Part shown: positions 24,859 through 33,375 of the stretch, in pieces
How positions within the stretch are numbered: position 1 is the first letter of the stretch
How the letters are laid out: every line of letters starts with the position of its first letter
Assembly (NCBI GenBank): GCA_017534835.1
Contig: JAFXVT010000065.1
Span: 1-54,392 of the forward strand
DNA: 54,392 bases
Direction of reading: 5' to 3'
DNA from: Ruminococcus sp.
GTDB lineage: Bacteria; Bacillota; Clostridia; Oscillospirales; Ruminococcaceae
The notes under the pieces: generated by a model
Databases searched by the model: none
The model's input: only the letters and a program-made list of their open reading frames with translations
What the model was told of the DNA's origin: nothing
Position numbers and translations under genes: made by a program

Positions 24859-26112
24859 ATGGGAATATTCAGAAAAACAGCAGCAGTTCTTTGCTGCACG
24901 GCACTTATCGCAGCGACCGGCTGCGGAAACAGCTCCAAAGTAAAGGAGCAGAAGGGACAGGTCGAGATCTCCTTTTCGTGGTGGGGGAACGACGCGCGAA
25001 ACAAGTACACCCTCGAAGCGGTTGACAAATTCGAGCGCCTGCACCCGGAAATAAAGGTGAATTGCAGCTATTCCGAGTGGTCCGGCTACGAGAAGCGCAA
25101 CAGGGTCTGGATGACCTCGGACACCGAATGTGACGTAATGCAGATAAACTACGGCTGGCTGACCGATTATTACAACGAGGGCAAGGGCTATTACAAGCTC
25201 AGGGAGCTCTCTTCCACGCTCGACCTTTCGGGCTATGATGAGGATGTGCTCCGCTACGGGACGAAGGACGGCATACTTTACGCGCTGCCGATAGCGATGA
25301 ACGCCGAGACCGTCTACATCAACAAGACTATCTATGACCAGTTCGACGCGAAGGTGCCCGGAACGTGGGACGACCTGTTCGATGCGGCTGAAAAAATGAG
25401 ACCTGCCGGGATCTATCCGCTGAGCGCTTCGAGCAAGTCGATGTGGCTGTATCTCATCGCCTATGCCGAGCAGAAGCAGGACAAGCAGATCCTCGGTGAG
25501 GACGGCAATTTCAACTTCGGTGCCGAGGATTTCGCGGTAATGATTGATTTCTATGCGCAGCTCATCGACAAGAAGGTGATGCCGCTCGTTGACCACTATG
25601 AGCGTATCAGGCTCGAGAACGAGGAATACGCAGGTGCGATAGCGTGGGTGAGCGACGCGAAGAGCTATTTCGGCACGGCTGTCGAGAACGGCAGAGAGAT
25701 CGTTATTGCCGATTATACGGTGAATGTGAACGACCGTCCGGGCGAGGGCTGGTACGCAAAGCCGGCTACGATGTACGCGGTGAGCAGGAACACGGAGCAC
25801 CCGAACGAAGCAGGCATGCTGCTCGATTTTCTCGTGAACAGCAGGGAAATGGCGGAGCTGCAGGGCATAGAAAAGGGCATACCGCTGAGCAGACCGGCAG
25901 TTGAGGTGCTCGGTGAGAAGGGACAGCTCACGGGTCTTCAGTACGATGCCTCGCAGAAAATGGAGGGCTGTGCGCTCTCAGAGCTCTCGCCTGTGCTCGA
26001 AAATGAGAGGATAATAGACGATTTCTTCTCTGCCTGCAACGATTACATCTACGAAAAGGCGGAGCTCGACGAAGCTGCTGAGAGCTTCGCGGACAAGCTC
26101 GCCGAGAAGTGA
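24859..26112 (+). CDS. Extracellular solute-binding lipoprotein (family 1 type)
   Basis: 417 residues from ATG 24859, chosen because GGAGG lies 9 nt before it and the signal peptide starts there. The lipobox is AATGC. The binding domain begins VEISFSWWGNDARNKYTLEAVDKFERLHPEIKV abbreviated here to its first motif ISFSWWGND, and contains YALPIAMNAETVYINK and PGTWDDLFDAAEKM, typical of sugar-binding components of ABC importers. No transporter membrane genes adjoin it. It is in one operon with the Cache/GGDEF-like sensor and is the second of three binding proteins in this cluster. Confidence 0.87.
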   Translation: MGIFRKTAAVLCCTALIAATGCGNSSKVKEQKGQVEISFSWWGNDARNKYTLEAVDKFERLHPEIKVNCSYSEWSGYEKRNRVWMTSDTECDVMQINYGWLTDYYNEGKGYYKLRELSSTLDLSGYDEDVLRYGTKDGILYALPIAMNAETVYINKTIYDQFDAKVPGTWDDLFDAAEKMRPAGIYPLSASSKSMWLYLIAYAEQKQDKQILGEDGNFNFGAEDFAVMIDFYAQLIDKKVMPLVDHYERIRLENEEYAGAIAWVSDAKSYFGTAVENGREIVIADYTVNVNDRPGEGWYAKPATMYAVSRNTEHPNEAGMLLDFLVNSREMAELQGIEKGIPLSRPAVEVLGEKGQLTGLQYDASQKMEGCALSELSPVLENERIIDDFFSACNDYIYEKAELDEAAESFADKLAEK

Positions 26113-26617
26113 TGATCTCCGCAGGTGCAATATAGTACAAAGAAAAGCAGCGGCAGTGCGTAAGAGTGCTCAGAGAGTGGCAGGTGCGCTGAGCTGCACT
26201 TTATGAAAAAGCAGGATACCGTGCCCTGAAATACGGGCTCGGTATTTCTCTGCTGCGGGACCTTGAGATGGGTCAGCATTTTGCTATATTTTTGCAGGAA
26301 TATACTATTTGTAGAGACAAAATTATTTGATTTTTTAATACTATAATCACCAGTACATAAACTGTCCGATTGACCAATTTTAACACAAAAAAATCAGCAA
26401 ATTTGCAAAGAAATATTTCAAATTTAATTATTGTAATTTGAAAAAAAGTGTGGTAAAATGTATTTATGTGTAAAGCTCATAAGGGTAATGCGAATGAGCA
26501 GCACGTTTTTCCCGGATTATCAGCAGCGTCCGTATCGTGATACCGGGGGAGCGTATCGGTTTCTTGGGGTACATTTGGGGTACACGGAAACAATTTGTTA
26601 TAAGGAGGTTCATTTTC
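26113..26617 (+). other. 505-bp intergenic region with hairpin, promoter and structured leader
   Basis: Contents: a compound hairpin at 26211-26253 (GCAG, ATACCG and GCCC pairing with GGGC, CGGTAT and CTGC) without a T-run; an AT-rich stretch; the promoter at 26431-26459; and a leader of about 150 nt. The leader holds the palindrome GTATCGTGATAC (26532-26543) and two copies of TTGGGGTACA (26564-26573, 26575-26584) spaced 11 bp, one helix turn. These could be binding sites or an RNA element; no known riboswitch was recognised. Confidence 0.45.
26431..26459 (+). promoter_or_regulatory. Candidate promoter of the second sensor operon
   Basis: TTGTAA (26431-26436), 17 bp, TAAAAT (26454-26459), in AT-rich sequence 159 nt before the start. 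Confidence 0.6.
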
Positions 26618-28015
26618 ATGAACAAAATGAAGAGAAAAGGCATTCTCAAGAGAATTGCTCTGTGTTCTGTAGCGCTGACGATGCTCGCCTCTGCAACAGC
26701 CTGCGGCAAGCCTGAGAGTGCCGGCGGCAAGATCGCTGTCATCGCCAAGAATGAGAAGGTCTCGTTCTGGGATGAGGTCAAAAAAGGCGCTGAGGACAGC
26801 TGTGAAGAGCTTGGCTACGAGCTCCTCTACTACACAGCTACGAACGATAACGACTACGCAAGCCAGATCGAGGCTGTGAACAAAGCTCTCGACGCAGGCG
26901 CAAAGGCTATCGTTATCGCACCGAATGACCCGAACGAGCTCAATTCGGTATTTGATAAAGCTACGAAGCGCGGCGTGAAGATACTCAACATCAACTCGCG
27001 CTCCAACTACGACGGCATCGTTTCGTACGTTGGTTCGAGCGACTTCGACGGCGGCGCTGTTGCCGCAAGAAACGCTGCGAACATCTACTTCAGCAGCATT
27101 TCCGAGGACGAAGAGAACATCGGCAAGATCGCGATGATAGGACATACCGCTGCAACAGCTGATCTCCGTCTGACCGGTTTCAGAGCGACGATCTCACCCA
27201 CGCTCGGCAAGTTCATCGGCGAGCGTCAGGCTGCAAAGGCTCAGGCTGCTGCTGCAAAGGCACAGGAAGAGGCTGCTGCCGGAGCTGCACAGGGCGGCTC
27301 AAAGGGCGGCACTTCCTCAGGCGGCGGTTCACCTGTTGAGATAGCTGCGAATGCGGCTGCAACTCAGGCTGCACAGGGCGGAGCTCCCGAGGCTGCTATC
27401 CTCAATGCTGCTCTTGGCGCTGCACGTTCCGCAGCTGCCGGAACAGGCGCATCCGAGGCTGATATACAGGCTGCTGCACAGGCTGCTGTCGCTGCTGTTA
27501 CAGGCGGCGCTCCTGCTGAGACAGAAGCTCCCGAGGATACGACCGAGACAGAAGCTGCCGATGAACAGACTCAGGGCGGACCTCCCGCAGGCGGCGCAGA
27601 TATGATCGCTGACTTCTTCATCGAGGGCGAGCGCTGCGGTACTCAGGAGGCTGCTTACGAAGAGGCTAAGAAGCTCATCGAAGCAAATCCCGATATAAGA
27701 GTTATGTACACAACGAACACGAATACGACTCTCGGTGCATGTAAGGCAGTCGAAGAGCTTGAACTCGCTGACCAGATCACTCTTGTCGGCTTCAACTCAG
27801 ACGAGGAGGAGCTCAAGTACATCAAGTCGGGCATCCTCGACGGAACTATCATCCAGAACCCTTACACTATCGGCTACATCGGAACAAGATACGCAATACA
27901 GGCTGCACAGGGACAGGGCGTTACAGGCTCGCTCGATACCGGTGTTACATGGATCTCGGCAAAGAACATCAACGATGACGATATCCAGCTCCTGCTGTAT
28001 CCTGAAAAAGCATAA
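26618..28015 (+). CDS. Ribose-type periplasmic sugar-binding lipoprotein with a large low-complexity insertion
   Basis: 465 residues from ATG 26618 (TAAGGAGG 9 nt upstream). The lipobox SATAC places the lipid cysteine near residue 30. The fold is RbsB/Peripla_BP_4: KIAVIAKNEKVSFWDEVKKG, YASQIEAVNKALDAGAKAIV, then ANPDIRVMYTTNTNTTLGA and QITLVGFNSDEEEL. Between the two halves, at about residues 203-327, lies a 125-residue stretch almost wholly Ala, Gln, Gly, Glu, Ser and Thr. It interrupts the usual link between the helix of RLTGFRA and the next strand. It is probably a disordered or helical extension exposed on the surface. No permease genes are present. A second GGDEF-like membrane protein follows 14 nt later. 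Confidence 0.82.
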   Translation: MNKMKRKGILKRIALCSVALTMLASATACGKPESAGGKIAVIAKNEKVSFWDEVKKGAEDSCEELGYELLYYTATNDNDYASQIEAVNKALDAGAKAIVIAPNDPNELNSVFDKATKRGVKILNINSRSNYDGIVSYVGSSDFDGGAVAARNAANIYFSSISEDEENIGKIAMIGHTAATADLRLTGFRATISPTLGKFIGERQAAKAQAAAAKAQEEAAAGAAQGGSKGGTSSGGGSPVEIAANAAATQAAQGGAPEAAILNAALGAARSAAAGTGASEADIQAAAQAAVAAVTGGAPAETEAPEDTTETEAADEQTQGGPPAGGADMIADFFIEGERCGTQEAAYEEAKKLIEANPDIRVMYTTNTNTTLGACKAVEELELADQITLVGFNSDEEELKYIKSGILDGTIIQNPYTIGYIGTRYAIQAAQGQGVTGSLDTGVTWISAKNINDDDIQLLLYPEKA

Positions 28016-28029
28016 GGAGGGTCAAACTA

Positions 28030-29247
28030 ATGGCAAAAGCTACAACCAAGAAAAGTACGGCTGCTTACAGACTTGCGGCGATCCTGCTCGCGCTGGTATC
28101 GGCAGTGAATATGTTCCTCGTTTTCTACGTATTCAGCAACATCACAAATATCGGCAGACAGACCTCAACAACGATGAACACCATCAACTCTGTAAACGGT
28201 GAGCTCCAGAGCATCAACCAGCGAGTTCTTACCATCATCGCCGGCATCGGTACTCCTCAGAGTCAGGCTGCTGTCGCAGACAGTATCGAGAGCTCGTTCC
28301 AGTCTATCGACAAGAAGCTCGATACCTTCGAGAATTACGAAGGACTCACTGACGCTACAGTAAAGCGCTGCCGCCACGCAAGAGTTTTCCTTGAGGCTTA
28401 CCGCGCTCGTCTTTCCACACTCCGTGATCAGATGGAGAGCGAAGAGGGACTTCCGGATTCAGTAAGTCTTTCCGACATCTACACTCAGGACATCTATCCC
28501 CTTGAAACTACTGCTACCGAGATGCTTATCGCTACTATCTCGATCAACGCAGCGAACACAGCAAAGACTCAGGCTCAGTCGGCACGAGTATTCGTTATCT
28601 CCGAGATCGTAATGGGAGCTATCCTTATCCTCGGTGAGCTCGCTATCTTCCTCTTCGCAAGAAGAGCAAAGAAGGCAAATATGGAGATCGAGGAGCGTGA
28701 GAAGAACCTTCAGGAGGTCGATGCAAAGCTCAAGTCTACAAGACAGAAGGCATCAGACCTTGCCCTTACGAACCTCCTTACAGGTATGAAGAACCGCTAT
28801 GCGCTCGATAACGACATCAGCGGACGCCTCGAATCCGACCGCTTCAACATCGCCGTATTCGATATGGATAACTTCCGTATCATCAACGATACCTACGGCT
28901 ATGAGTTCGGCGACGAGTACCTCGCAGCTGTTGCTGAGAAGCTCAAGGAAGAGTTCAGCGACATTGCCGAGATCTACAACATCACCGGCAACGAGTTCTG
29001 CTTCGTATTCAACAAGGAGTACACCGAGAGCCAGTCAATGGCGTTCGTTCAGAAGATACACTCTGTAATGAGCAGCCCGTTCACTGTCCTCAACCTCACA
29101 GTTCAGCTCACTGTCTCCGGTGCAGCATATCACTATCTCCCCGGCGACTGCCTCAACGTGAACTCGCTTCTTGTCAAGCTTGATACAACGATGAGAAATG
29201 CTAAGATGAACGGCGGTAATATGGTAAATACCGTTATGAATATGTAA
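28030..29247 (+). CDS. Membrane receptor with degenerate GGDEF domain
   Basis: 405 residues. TM1 about 15-36, an extracellular helical segment of about 145 residues resembling a four-helix-bundle sensor, TM2 about 190-212, a coiled-coil linker (about 215-245), then a GGDEF-type domain. The substrate/metal region DMDNFRIINDTYGYEFGDEY is well preserved but the signature reads TGNEF instead of GGDEF, with Asn for the catalytic Asp. Activity is doubtful; GTP or c-di-GMP binding is possible. AAGGAGGG precedes ATG. It shares an operon with the binding protein upstream and ends at a strong terminator, repeating the sensor/binding-protein pairing of 23373-26112 in reverse order. Confidence 0.8.
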   Translation: MAKATTKKSTAAYRLAAILLALVSAVNMFLVFYVFSNITNIGRQTSTTMNTINSVNGELQSINQRVLTIIAGIGTPQSQAAVADSIESSFQSIDKKLDTFENYEGLTDATVKRCRHARVFLEAYRARLSTLRDQMESEEGLPDSVSLSDIYTQDIYPLETTATEMLIATISINAANTAKTQAQSARVFVISEIVMGAILILGELAIFLFARRAKKANMEIEEREKNLQEVDAKLKSTRQKASDLALTNLLTGMKNRYALDNDISGRLESDRFNIAVFDMDNFRIINDTYGYEFGDEYLAAVAEKLKEEFSDIAEIYNITGNEFCFVFNKEYTESQSMAFVQKIHSVMSSPFTVLNLTVQLTVSGAAYHYLPGDCLNVNSLLVKLDTTMRNAKMNGGNMVNTVMNM

Positions 29248-29252
29248 AAATG

Positions 29253-29287
29253 ATGACCGTCTTACGAAATGTAGGACGGTCATTTTT
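29253..29287 (+). terminator. Terminator of the second sensor operon
   Basis: ATGACCGTC plus TTAC (29253-29265) pairs with GTAG plus GACGGTCAT (29271-29283) around GAAAT, with one G-U pair, then TTTT. Confidence 0.88.
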
Positions 29288-29434
29288 GTGCATTTCCGAG
29301 CAAAGGTAGATTAAACGATACTTAAATTATCCGACGGGTATACATTTTTGACCTATCAGAGTTGTTCTGTTTAGACGAATTGTACAAAATTGCCTGAAAG
29401 TGCCGGAAAGCGGCGATATTTAAGGATTTCACTC

Positions 29435-29463
29435 TTGACAAACTGCGATATTAGCGGTAAAAT
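29435..29463 (+). promoter_or_regulatory. Sigma-A promoter of the 185-residue protein
   Basis: TTGACA (29435-29440), 17 bp, TAAAAT (29458-29463), 74 nt before the start. Confidence 0.75.
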
Positions 29464-29537
29464 TAAAATAGTATATAATATAGTGCAATATAAAGGAAAA
29501 AATAGGGAAAAACTTTTTTGGGGAGGGCAACGAGAGA

Positions 29538-30095
29538 ATGATGAAATTTGCCGTGTACAGTTCTGATACAGGGCAGTATTGCTATCGCTACGCGGATTCG
29601 CTCCAACAGGTAAAGGGCACCGGCTACGAGGACCTTATACGTGAGGAGCAGCTTCCCGTCGTTTTCGACGACAGCGGCGGATACTTCAGATTTGACCCGA
29701 ACGACCGGCATTTCGTCGAGGTCATCGAATCAGATAAGACGTGCCCTCTTCCGCTTGACAGGATGTTCAGGCGCAATGACCCCGGCTTCCGGCTCGGGTG
29801 GATCTCTCCGGAAGGGGATACATATTCCTGCGCCTATACCAAGCACAACAAATGCGCGGAAACTATCGTCCGCACGCTCTACCGCACGGAGAAATATCCC
29901 GAGCTCACGCTCCACAGAAAGGGCTGGATAGAGGTCATTGATTCGTGGGACGCGACCGAGCAGAAGCACAGCAGATATGTTCACTCCGAGCGCGGCGAGA
30001 TAACGAGGAAGCAGGCAGACAAGCTCTTCGACCTCGGACTCTACGACAGACCGGAGGTACAGAAGCTCATCAGATCGAGCGAGGCTGGATGGTGA
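29538..30095 (+). CDS. Uncharacterised cytoplasmic protein
   Basis: 185 residues, not recognised. GGGGAGGG lies about 11 nt before the first ATG; a second ATG follows immediately. It has no signal peptide or TM. It contains FDDSGGYFRFDPNDRHFVE, GWISPEGDTYSCAYTKHNK and an ITRKQADKLFDLG helix. The repeated Trp/Tyr/His content suggests a compact alpha/beta domain. It has its own promoter and only a weak hairpin after it (GCGCC-ggaaa-GGCGC at 30117-30131). It stands between the sensor cluster and the signalling cluster and cannot be assigned to either. Confidence 0.6.
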   Translation: MMKFAVYSSDTGQYCYRYADSLQQVKGTGYEDLIREEQLPVVFDDSGGYFRFDPNDRHFVEVIESDKTCPLPLDRMFRRNDPGFRLGWISPEGDTYSCAYTKHNKCAETIVRTLYRTEKYPELTLHRKGWIEVIDSWDATEQKHSRYVHSERGEITRKQADKLFDLGLYDRPEVQKLIRSSEAGW

Positions 30096-30171
30096 GCTCT
30101 CCACACAATGACAAAAGCGCCGGAAAGGCGCATAAAGACGTATTTTCCCCCCTACATTTTCCCTTCTTATA

Positions 30172-30200
30172 TTGACTTTGTTTTTACGATGTAGTATAAT
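30172..30200 (+). promoter_or_regulatory. Sigma-A promoter of the coiled-coil/hydrogenase-like operon
   Basis: TTGACT (30172-30177), 17 bp, TATAAT (30195-30200), 95 nt before the start. Confidence 0.8.
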
Positions 30201-30295
30201 AAAGTGAGTGTATCATCGAGAAAATGACAGGCGGGGTTTTCTGTTGTCTGACGCGGTTCCCGCCGTCATAGAATTATACTGGGAGGGATTGGAGA

Positions 30296-31384
30296 ATGGC
30301 TGGCTCCGCATTTATCAGGACCGTCACATACGGCGGCTACGACAAGGCTGATGTGATACGCAGACTTGATTCTTTATACGGGCAGATTTCCGGACTTGAA
30401 AACGAACTGCGCGAAACAAAGCTCCTGCTCGAAGGAAACGAGAACGGCAGGGAGATGAAGGTAACTATCGAGACCATCCTCGCCGAGGGCAGGGCAAAGC
30501 TCACCGAGGCGCAGAAGGAGAATGAGACTCTCTCCGCTAAGCTCAGGTCGGCTGAGGACACGATAAAAAAGAACGAGAACGAGATAAAGAAGCTGACTGC
30601 TTCGCTCGAAGAGGCGAATGCAAAGCTTGAGGAAGCTAATGCAAAGCTCGCGGCAGGCTCCGGAGACGAAAAGGCTGACCTGAGCACGGTGTTCATCGAG
30701 GCGAAAAAGTCGGCGGATATGATAGAAAAGGCTGCGAAGGAAAATGCGGAAAAGCTGCGTAACTCAGCTGATGAGGCGGCTAAGCAGTCAGTCGCGTTTG
30801 CGAACGATGAGGCTGAAAAGGTCATCAACGACGCCGAGCGCAAGGCTGCTGAGATAGTCGCGGACGCTAAGAATTCGGCTGGCAAAATGGAAGCGGCTTA
30901 CAACAATATGCGCGCGTCGATTCATTCCGAGATGACCTCGCTCGGTGTGCAGCTCAACAATTTCAAGGAGGCACTGACCAGGTTCGAGGAGAACGGCATC
31001 GGCAACCTCTACAAGTGCGAGGAGCTCCTCGCAAAGACCGAAGAGACCCTTACAGCAGGCGGAGTTCCCGAATTCTCGAAGCCCGAGAAGGTGTCGCCCG
31101 ATTACCCCGAGCGCCCGAAGAGAAAGGCTGACCCCGACGAGATAGACGCGAAAAAGCGTAAGAGCGGACTCGAAAAGCTCAGACAGATGGCTGAGTCCAT
31201 AACTGCTCCGAAGGAGAAGGCGGAGGAGACTCAGGCAGAGAAGAAGCCCGAGCCAGCAAAGGCAGCCGGGAATGATGACAAAAACAGCGGACCGGACGGC
31301 AGTTCCGCGGAAAAAGGCAGCAAGAGCGGCAAGACAGACCTCTCTGCACTCGCCGAAAAGGCTAAAGCGCTGAAGAATAAGTAA
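30296..31384 (+). CDS. DivIVA-like coiled-coil protein
   Basis: 362 residues. The start FIRTVTYGGYDKADVIRRLD resembles the DivIVA N-terminal membrane-curvature motif (GYD..EVD.FL). A long coiled coil follows (about 25-230, with EEANAKLEEANAKL heptads and Ala/Lys/Glu-rich segments). The C-terminal 130 residues are Lys/Pro/Glu-rich and disordered. Such proteins organise septum or pole machinery. It lacks the full DivIVA consensus, so the link is moderate. The iron-sulfur hydrogenase-like gene starts 37 nt after its stop with no terminator between, so they are probably one transcript. GGGAGGGATTGG precedes ATG. Confidence 0.6.
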   Translation: MAGSAFIRTVTYGGYDKADVIRRLDSLYGQISGLENELRETKLLLEGNENGREMKVTIETILAEGRAKLTEAQKENETLSAKLRSAEDTIKKNENEIKKLTASLEEANAKLEEANAKLAAGSGDEKADLSTVFIEAKKSADMIEKAAKENAEKLRNSADEAAKQSVAFANDEAEKVINDAERKAAEIVADAKNSAGKMEAAYNNMRASIHSEMTSLGVQLNNFKEALTRFEENGIGNLYKCEELLAKTEETLTAGGVPEFSKPEKVSPDYPERPKRKADPDEIDAKKRKSGLEKLRQMAESITAPKEKAEETQAEKKPEPAKAAGNDDKNSGPDGSSAEKGSKSGKTDLSALAEKAKALKNK

Positions 31385-31420
31385 TATCCTTACCAATTTA
31401 TTATACAAGGAGTATCGTGA

Positions 31421-33097
31421 ATGAATGAACTTATCATTGTAAAGCCTGAAAAATGTACAGGCTGTAATTCGTGCATAAGAAGCTGTCCAGCGCCCGAAGC
31501 CAATACTGTCAGGAAACTCGACGGCGGCAAGCTCATCGTATCTGTAAATCCCGATAAATGTATCGCTTGCGGCGAATGTGTCCGCATCTGCAACCACGGC
31601 GCAAGAGACTATCTCGACGACACCGAGGAATGTATGTCCCACCTCATCAAGGAGAAGCTCATAATCATCGCTTCTCCGGCTATCAAGGCTGCTCTGCCGA
31701 CAAAGTGGAAGGGCGTGCTCGACTGGTTCAGAGATCAGGGCTGCACGATCTATGACGGTTCGTTCGGCGCGGACATCTGCACATGGGCTCATGCAAGAGC
31801 TATCGAGCAGGGGACTATCGAGAATATCGTAACTCAGTCCTGCTCGTCGATCGTCAAGTATATCGAGACCTACCAGCCCCAGATGCTGCACAATCTTTCG
31901 CCTATACACAGCCCCGCATCGTGCTCGGCTATCTACATAAGGAAGTACCTCAGACGCAACAATCCCATTGCTTATCTTTCGACCTGTATCGCCAAGAAGA
32001 TCGAATTCAACGATACCGGGCTCATCGACTACAACATCACGATCGACAAGATGATGGGATATTTCGAGAGAAACGGCATCAGTATCCCCGTTGATACCGG
32101 CGACAGCTGGGAGTATAAATTCGATGACACTCAGGGTCAGATGGGAAGCGTCTATTCGCGTCCCGGCGGAATGAGAGACAATCTCTGGCTGCATGACCCG
32201 GATATAAATATCACGACCTCAAAGGGCGTTCAGAGCGTTTACAACGAGCTGAATATGTACTCGAAAATGCCCGAGGCTAAGCACCCGCAGGTGTTCGACG
32301 TCCTCTCGTGCGATTTCGGCTGCAACATCGGACCGGCTGCGCAGACGAACCAGACCGTCTTTGACGTTATGGACGTGATGCGCAAGGTCGAGAACGACGC
32401 AAAGAACCGCCGCAAATCGGGATTTATGGGCAGGAGAGACGACAAGCTCTTCAAGCGCTTCGATGAGGAGCTGCGCCCGTCCGATTTCCTTCGCAACTAC
32501 AAGCCGTCAGTGCCCTCGCCTATGCCGTCCGCGCAGCAGCTTGAGCCCGTGTTCAAGAAGCTCGGCAAGACGACAAAGGAGGAGAAGGAATTCAACTGCC
32601 ACGCCTGCGGATTCGATTCGTGCAGGGATATGGCTATCGCTATCGCGCGCGGACTGAATACGCCGGATAACTGTATCATCCACGCGAAATCCGTGCTGCT
32701 TTCCAAGCACTCGAACGTTTCGATACACAACGAAAAGCTTGAGGAGATCTCGGAGGAATGTCTCGGGCTCTCCGCTCAGCTCAAGGAGGACATCGCCGCT
32801 ATCACGAGCAGTATGAGCTCGATCGACGAATCCACCTCCGCTACGAAGGAGCGTGCGGCAGTCGTGAAGGACCTGCTCGAAAACGTTGTTTCCTTCTGCT
32901 CGGACAACCCGACAATGGACGAGGAGAGCGTTGAACAGCTCATCGGTATCCTCAATATGACGATAGACGCATTCAGCGGACTCGATGACAACGTGAACAC
33001 CACGAACGAGAGCTCAGAGGCGATAAACGGCTCACTGACGAAGATAACCTCGCTCGTTGAGAAGATGAACGAAACGCTCGGAAAGTCAAAAGAATAA
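31421..33097 (+). CDS. FeFe-hydrogenase-like iron-sulfur protein, probable sensory type
   Basis: 558 residues. The N-terminus has two [4Fe-4S] ferredoxin motifs (CTGCNSCIRSCP, CIACGECVRIC). About 80-330 resembles the FeFe-hydrogenase H-domain. The TSCCP motif is altered to QSCSS, the second motif is STCIAKK (usual PCxxKK) and the third is SCDFGC (usual CPGGC), so several cluster cysteines remain but the active site is modified. About 395-435 has a further FeS module (CHACGFDSC, then C near 431). The last 120 residues are a helical, chemoreceptor-like coiled coil (DIAAITSSMSSIDES). H-cluster proteins of the sensory class lack efficient catalysis and sit near phosphatases and kinases, and here a kinase/PP2C set lies just downstream. 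AAGGAG precedes ATG. Confidence 0.78.
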   Translation: MNELIIVKPEKCTGCNSCIRSCPAPEANTVRKLDGGKLIVSVNPDKCIACGECVRICNHGARDYLDDTEECMSHLIKEKLIIIASPAIKAALPTKWKGVLDWFRDQGCTIYDGSFGADICTWAHARAIEQGTIENIVTQSCSSIVKYIETYQPQMLHNLSPIHSPASCSAIYIRKYLRRNNPIAYLSTCIAKKIEFNDTGLIDYNITIDKMMGYFERNGISIPVDTGDSWEYKFDDTQGQMGSVYSRPGGMRDNLWLHDPDINITTSKGVQSVYNELNMYSKMPEAKHPQVFDVLSCDFGCNIGPAAQTNQTVFDVMDVMRKVENDAKNRRKSGFMGRRDDKLFKRFDEELRPSDFLRNYKPSVPSPMPSAQQLEPVFKKLGKTTKEEKEFNCHACGFDSCRDMAIAIARGLNTPDNCIIHAKSVLLSKHSNVSIHNEKLEEISEECLGLSAQLKEDIAAITSSMSSIDESTSATKERAAVVKDLLENVVSFCSDNPTMDEESVEQLIGILNMTIDAFSGLDDNVNTTNESSEAINGSLTKITSLVEKMNETLGKSKE

Positions 33098-33234
33098 AAT
33101 GAGTTGCACTATGGCGATATAACATTTAAGCAATTCTCACATTATAAATTATTCTGCAACATAACACAGAGCACGAAGTATTTGCTTTTGTGCAATTTGT
33201 ATAAAAGCGGGACTTATGTTCGTCGTTCTGTTCC

Positions 33235-33263
33235 TTGACAAGTCACCTTGTAAGTGATATAAT
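33235..33263 (+). promoter_or_regulatory. Consensus promoter of the kinase/vWA/phosphatase operon with TCAC/GTGA dyad
   Basis: TTGACA (33235-33240), 17 bp, TATAAT (33258-33263). The spacer carries an imperfect dyad, TCAC-cttgtaa-GTGA (33243-33257), a possible operator. The leader is about 105 nt. Confidence 0.75.
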
Positions 33264-33375
33264 TAAACAGTAAGTAATGTGCGTATCTATACTATAATTA
33301 ATATAACACAATCCCGCTTGGCTCGCAGCAGAAATGCTGCCCCTCATTGCTGAGCGCTAAATCAGGAGGGAAACT

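Noticed and set aside
30788-32194. 468-codon minus-strand frame opposite the coiled-coil and hydrogenase-like genes
   Set aside because: It crosses two well-supported plus-strand genes and has no start signal or family motif.
31421-33097. Ordinary H2-producing FeFe hydrogenase
   Set aside because: The TSCCP and PCxxK motifs are altered and the C-terminus is a receptor-like coiled coil; a sensory role fits better.
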